In this document: piece by piece, positions 32,583 to 35,853 of the stretch
How the letters are laid out: each line of letters opens with the position of its first letter
How positions within the stretch are numbered: position 1 is the stretch's first letter
Source of the DNA: an uncultured Bacteroidia bacterium
Lineage (GTDB): Bacteria > Bacteroidota > Bacteroidia > NS11-12g > UBA955
Assembly (NCBI GenBank): GCA_938086785.1
Contig: CALKCM010000006.1
Span: 1 to 35,853 of the forward strand
DNA length: 35,853 bases
Direction: 5' to 3'
The notes under the pieces: generated by a model
Told to the model about the DNA's origin: nothing
The model's database searches: none
What the model saw: only the letters and a program-made list of their open reading frames with translations
Position numbers and translations under genes: made by a program

Positions 32583-32590
32583 TAGATTTG
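32583..32590 (+). promoter_or_regulatory. TAnnTTTG -7 element 4 bases before the GTG of the saccharopine dehydrogenase
   Basis: TAGATTTG is followed by 4 bases and the GTG at 32595, the geometry of a leaderless mRNA with a GTG start. Confidence 0.6.
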
Positions 32591-32594
32591 TTCT

Positions 32595-33893
32595 GTGATT
32601 ATTTCCATTTTTGGTGCTGGTAGGTCTTCTTTTTATGCTATTGATTATTTAGTAAAACTATCTACTAAAGAGTCTTGGACCTTGAATGTTTATGACCGCA
32701 CCCCTAAAGAAGTACCCAATAGTATTCTGAGTATTAGCGAGGTTAATAAAATGGATTTAACGGACGCCAAAACTGCAACAATTGTTGCAAACAGCGATAT
32801 TGTAGTATCTCTATTGCCCGCTCAATTACATATCGTATTAGCTCGCTTATGCCTCAAGGGAGATACTCACCTCGCAACGGCATCCTTTATAAGTGAGGAG
32901 ATCCAAGCTTTACATAAAGAGGCCTCATCAAAAGGACTCATATTTCTTAACGAATGCGGATTAGATCCAGGCATTGATCATATGAGCACATGCCAAGTTA
33001 TTGACAAATTGCAAGAATCAGGAGCTACTATTTTAGGTATTGAAAGCTATTGTGGCGGACTCATTGCCGAAGAAAATTGCCAAACCAACCCATGGAAGTA
33101 TAAATTTGCTTGGTCCCCAAAGAATGTAGTCTTGGCCGGGCAAGGAGCTCCAAGTATACTTATACGTAAAGGAAAAGCACGGCTGGTACAGTGGCATCAA
33201 TTATTTAAAACGGTGAATAATTTAGACCTGGGAGAATTGGGCAAATTTGATGCTTATCCAAACAGAAACAGCGTTATATATCGAGAACTTTATCATGTAC
33301 CCCATGTACAAACCTTAATTCGAGGGACATTGCGAAGAAATGGCTACTGTGAAGCATGGCAGCAACTGATCGAATGGGGGTTTACAGACAACTCAACAAC
33401 ACTTACCTCAATCCAAAGTATTGCTCAATTTACACGAATGATGTCTGGGTTTGATTTTTCATTAAACAATTGGAAAAAAAACCTTTCCAAAGCCTGCATA
33501 GAGAAACTTGAATTTTTAGCGTTTGACCGTCAAGAACCATTTACAATAAACCAAGGAACGCCCGCTGATTTTCTCCTTGAAATTCTCATGTCCAAATGGG
33601 CCATGGAGGATGAGGATAAGGATGAAGTTTTACTATATCACGGAATTTCATACGAAATCAACTCTGAGATACATAAAAAAATAAGCACACTTCAAGTCTA
33701 CGGAAAGAATAAATTTGATACATCTATGGCTAAACTTGTTGGCCTTCCGCTAGCAATGGGAGTTGAGCTCATAGCCAAAAACAAAATCGAACGAAAAGGA
33801 GTTCAAATACCCAATAGTAAAGAATGGTATGTACCAATATTGGCAAACCTACAATCTCAAGGGGTAGAGATTGTGCATAGTGATGACCAGTAA
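32595..33893 (+). CDS. Saccharopine dehydrogenase-type enzyme (LYS9-like)
   Basis: The 432-residue protein begins with a Rossmann fold (IISIFGAGRSSFYAIDYL) and continues with the saccharopine dehydrogenase C-terminal domain (GLIFLNECGLDPGIDHMSTC, ESYCGGLIAEENCQTNPWKY, KFAWSPKNVVLAGQGAPSIL). This matches the glutamate-forming saccharopine dehydrogenase/reductase. In bacteria such proteins usually act in lysine breakdown via saccharopine to aminoadipate semialdehyde; the lysine-ketoglutarate reductase partner is not visible. It starts with GTG. Confidence 0.88.
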   Translation: MIISIFGAGRSSFYAIDYLVKLSTKESWTLNVYDRTPKEVPNSILSISEVNKMDLTDAKTATIVANSDIVVSLLPAQLHIVLARLCLKGDTHLATASFISEEIQALHKEASSKGLIFLNECGLDPGIDHMSTCQVIDKLQESGATILGIESYCGGLIAEENCQTNPWKYKFAWSPKNVVLAGQGAPSILIRKGKARLVQWHQLFKTVNNLDLGELGKFDAYPNRNSVIYRELYHVPHVQTLIRGTLRRNGYCEAWQQLIEWGFTDNSTTLTSIQSIAQFTRMMSGFDFSLNNWKKNLSKACIEKLEFLAFDRQEPFTINQGTPADFLLEILMSKWAMEDEDKDEVLLYHGISYEINSEIHKKISTLQVYGKNKFDTSMAKLVGLPLAMGVELIAKNKIERKGVQIPNSKEWYVPILANLQSQGVEIVHSDDQ

Positions 33894-33898
33894 TTTAT

Positions 33899-33906
33899 TA
33901 CATTTG
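33899..33906 (+). promoter_or_regulatory. TAnnTTTG -7 element 4 bases before the WD40 gene
   Basis: TACATTTG is followed by 4 bases and the ATG at 33911. It lies within the 17-base gap after the previous stop, so the WD40-ridA pair can be transcribed separately. Confidence 0.6.
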
Positions 33907-33910
33907 CTAT

Positions 33911-34975
33911 ATGCGTCTTCTATTTTTAAAATCTCTCCCTGTTTTATTCCTGCTCCAATCCGTTTATATCAAAGCTCAAAGTACAAATATTAGACCCACT
34001 GACACCCTAGTCGTATTTGAACAAGAGCTCATTGCGCATACGAAAGATTTAGAAACATGTACGTTCTCCTCGGATGGAAAATGGCTTGCGACCGGTGGAT
34101 GGGATAAGAATCTTAAATTGATAAGCATGGATACTGCTGACTTTGGTACTATTAAAAAAACCTTTAAAGGAAACCAATCAGCCATAAATAAAATAGTTTT
34201 CTCACCCAACAATCAATACGTCTCCACTGCAGGAAAAGATTTTGTCACCCGTGTTTGGGATATAGAAACAGAGGAAATGTTATTTGAATCCTATGAAAAT
34301 AGAAAAGAAATTACGGATATTGATTTCACTGCTGATTCAAAAATTATCATGACTTCTAGCAAGGATGGTACAATTAGGATGTACGATCTAGAGCATCAAG
34401 AAAATAATATTCCAGCAAAATTCATTGATTACAAATCTCCTATTCTTGACATGGAACCCACCAAATCTGGAAAGACCTTTGTAGTGGCTAGTACTAAAAG
34501 TGTTATAGATGTTATTGATCCTAGAGGACGTGTTTCCATGAGCCTATCAGGACATAAAGCCCAAGTAAATACCGTAGTCTTTTCACCATCAAAAAGGCTG
34601 TTAGCAAGTGGAAGTGATGATAATGATGTAATTATTTGGAAACTGGCTGCGAAGGAAGCGCTGTTTACCCTCTCTGGACATAAATGGCATATTAGTTCTG
34701 TTTCCTGGTCCTATGATGAGCGGTATCTAATTAGTACGAGTATTGGAGGTGAAACAATCCTATGGGATGCTAAACGTGGTATAGAAATGACGCGGTTTCA
34801 AAATAAAATTACAGATGCCAGATCAACTGATATTTCACCAAATCTAAAATATATCGCAGTGGCTGGTAAAATTCCTAGCTTCACAAAAGGTGCTGAACTT
34901 TATAAGACAGGCCTCAAGAAGATTGCTAGAAATAGAAAACCTATGCCTACTAAAAGAAACTCAAAACGTAGATAA
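33911..34975 (+). CDS. Exported WD40-repeat protein
   Basis: The 354-residue protein has a signal peptide (RLLFLKSLPVLFLLQSVYIKA) and about six to seven WD40 repeats forming one beta-propeller, for example CTFSSDGKWLATGGWDKNLK, VVFSPSKRLLASGSDDNDVI and DERYLISTSIGGETILWD. The tail is basic (NRKPMPTKRNSKRR). Bacterial exported WD40 proteins act as periplasmic interaction platforms; some flavobacterial ones belong to envelope machinery, but no specific role can be read. It is followed after 11 bases by the RidA gene. Confidence 0.85.
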   Translation: MRLLFLKSLPVLFLLQSVYIKAQSTNIRPTDTLVVFEQELIAHTKDLETCTFSSDGKWLATGGWDKNLKLISMDTADFGTIKKTFKGNQSAINKIVFSPNNQYVSTAGKDFVTRVWDIETEEMLFESYENRKEITDIDFTADSKIIMTSSKDGTIRMYDLEHQENNIPAKFIDYKSPILDMEPTKSGKTFVVASTKSVIDVIDPRGRVSMSLSGHKAQVNTVVFSPSKRLLASGSDDNDVIIWKLAAKEALFTLSGHKWHISSVSWSYDERYLISTSIGGETILWDAKRGIEMTRFQNKITDARSTDISPNLKYIAVAGKIPSFTKGAELYKTGLKKIARNRKPMPTKRNSKRR

Positions 34976-34986
34976 ACATAAATTAA

Positions 34987-35400
34987 ATGTCATCCATTAA
35001 CAGCAACAAAGCACCTGAGCCAGTCGGCTTGTATCCACATGCCCGTAAAGTGGGAAATTTATTATTCCTTAGCGGTGTAGGTCCAAGAGAAAAAGGAACA
35101 AAAATTATCCCTGGCGTAGATTTAGATAAAGAAGGAAACATTCGTTCCTATGATATTGCAACCCAATGTCATAGCGTTTTTAACAATGTCAAACTCATTT
35201 TAGAAGCCTCCGGAAGTAGCTGGGATAAGATTGTAGATGTCACTGTGTTTTTAACCAATATGAAAGACGATTTTAAGATATATAATGGGCTTTGGGCTGA
35301 GTATTTTAAAGACAATCCTCCGTGTAGAACGACCATGGAAATAAATTGTCTACCCACGCCTATTGCAATTGAACTTAAAGTTGTAGCAACTATCGACTAA
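34987..35400 (+). CDS. RidA-family protein, 2-aminomuconate deaminase type
   Basis: The 137-residue protein belongs to the YjgF/RidA fold: APEPVGLYPHARKVGNLLFL, SGVGPREKG, ATQCHSVFNNVKLILEASGS, DVTVFLTNMKDDFKIYN, and the closing PCRTTMEINCLPTPIAIELK. The YPHARKV/SGVGPR/NMKDDF wording matches the group containing 2-aminomuconate deaminase of tryptophan (kynurenine-pathway) and nitrobenzoate breakdown rather than general RidA. The conserved Arg for the substrate carboxylate is in CRTT. Neighbouring kynurenine-pathway genes are not within the window, so the specific role is inferred. It is probably cotranscribed with the WD40 gene. Confidence 0.88.
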   Translation: MSSINSNKAPEPVGLYPHARKVGNLLFLSGVGPREKGTKIIPGVDLDKEGNIRSYDIATQCHSVFNNVKLILEASGSSWDKIVDVTVFLTNMKDDFKIYNGLWAEYFKDNPPCRTTMEINCLPTPIAIELKVVATID

Positions 35401-35455
35401 GCCTATTATTTTTCATCTTTTAAGATATTTTAAATAACACGAACGCTTTTAAAGC

Positions 35456-35488
35456 AAAAAAACCATCCGCTTAACGGATGGTTTTTTT
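35456..35488. terminator. Bidirectional terminator between ridA and the T9SS type B gene
   Basis: The arms 35461-35469 and 35475-35483 (AACCATCCG/CGGATGGTT) form a stem with a 5-base loop, with an A-run before and a T-run after. It lies between convergent genes and can serve both. Confidence 0.9.
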
Positions 35489-35507
35489 ATACATGATTCT
35501 TTAATTT

Positions 35508-35853
35508 TTATCTTATCAGATGGAATGTTCCTTCAAACTTGTATATTTTACCATCTAAAGAAGATACTTCTATGTAGTATGCATATACTCCTTGATCTGC
35601 CTTATCTCCATTGTAGTTTCCATCCCATGGTTCTTCAATGCTCTCAGTCTCATACATCTTCTCTCCCCATCGGTTAAAGATGAGCATGCTAAAGTCCCTG
35701 AAATTAGATGCCACTGGAATAAATACATTATTGGCATTTGGTCCAAATCCATTTGGACTAAAGGCATCGGGTATAAATACAATGATATCCGGACCAATAT
35801 ATACTCGCTGTGAGGCAGTATCCATGCATCCTTTATCACTAGTTACCAATAGA
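35508..35853 (-). CDS. Gliding-motility-associated (T9SS type B) C-terminal domain protein, partial
   Basis: Only the last 115 or so codons are in the window; the frame stays open through the right edge, so the apparent TTG start at 35849 is not real. The sequence is the CHU_C/gliding-motility-associated C-terminal domain: GCMDTASQRVYIGP, then IPDAFSPNGFGPNANNVFIP, MLIFNRWGEKMYETESIEEPWDG with GNYNG, and the final KFEGTFHLIR. This domain targets large adhesins such as SprB to the type IX system together with PorP/SprF-type partners. The remainder of the protein is probably large and repetitive. Confidence 0.93.
   Translation of the reverse strand, partial: LLVTSDKGCMDTASQRVYIGPDIIVFIPDAFSPNGFGPNANNVFIPVASNFRDFSMLIFNRWGEKMYETESIEEPWDGNYNGDKADQGVYAYYIEVSSLDGKIYKFEGTFHLIR

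Overview
The window reads as chromosomal DNA of a member of the phylum Bacteroidota, probably a marine flavobacterium-like lineage. The evidence is low GC, many TAnnTTTG-type promoter -7 elements, near-absence of Shine-Dalgarno sites, type IX secretion (T9SS) sorting tails on three proteins, a split methionine synthase, and the typical families MbnP, HYC_CC_PP, CrtZ and gliding-associated C-terminal domains. Assignment to a genus is not possible from this sequence. No rRNA, tRNA, CRISPR array, insertion sequence or prophage was seen.

Layout. 1-542 is AT-rich with no convincing gene. 543-6136 is a minus-strand block: an ATG-less candidate lipoprotein, the homocysteine-binding module of MetH, a membrane-anchored unknown, a secreted Cys/Lys-rich protein, phosphatidylserine decarboxylase, glutamate dehydrogenase and an orphan histidine kinase. 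6287-8440 is ribosomal protein S1 with a helix-hairpin-helix tail. 8527-12342 is a plus-strand cassette that looks copper-related: HYC_CC_PP protein, heavy-metal-binding lipoprotein, MbnP-like protein with a T9SS tail, and two di-heme MbnH/MauG/CcpA-type lipoproteins. 12550-15053 holds a TPR lipoprotein and CCA nucleotidyltransferase, divergent from a polytopic membrane protein. 16668-19288 holds groEL, groES and a carotenoid hydroxylase. 19417-25124 holds AlkB, a PqqB-like metallo-hydrolase, an MsbA-type ABC exporter, MltG and MtaB. 25329-31367 holds two SPFH proteins (the second coupled to NfeD), a small secreted unknown, a large T9SS-exported propeller protein and an orphan CoA-transferase beta subunit. 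31573-35400 holds CorA, a saccharopine-dehydrogenase-type enzyme, a WD40 protein and a RidA protein of the 2-aminomuconate deaminase type. The window ends inside a gliding-motility/T9SS type B protein.

Most interesting signals. (1) The MbnP/MbnH cassette: in methanotrophs this partner pair makes kynurenine from a Trp in the substrate protein. Here the substrate-like protein carries a T9SS tail and there are two di-heme enzymes, one of which has lost the conserved inter-heme Trp. (2) Translation initiation: at four plus-strand genes a TAnnTTTG element ends exactly 4 nt before the start codon, as expected for leaderless mRNAs. Three other genes (S1, corA, nfeD) carry a full AAAGGAGG exactly 9 nt before the start. 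Two exported proteins seem to need non-canonical starts (ATC, CTG). The promoter positions also correct several N-termini.

All calls come from reading the sequence by eye; no search or structure prediction was run.
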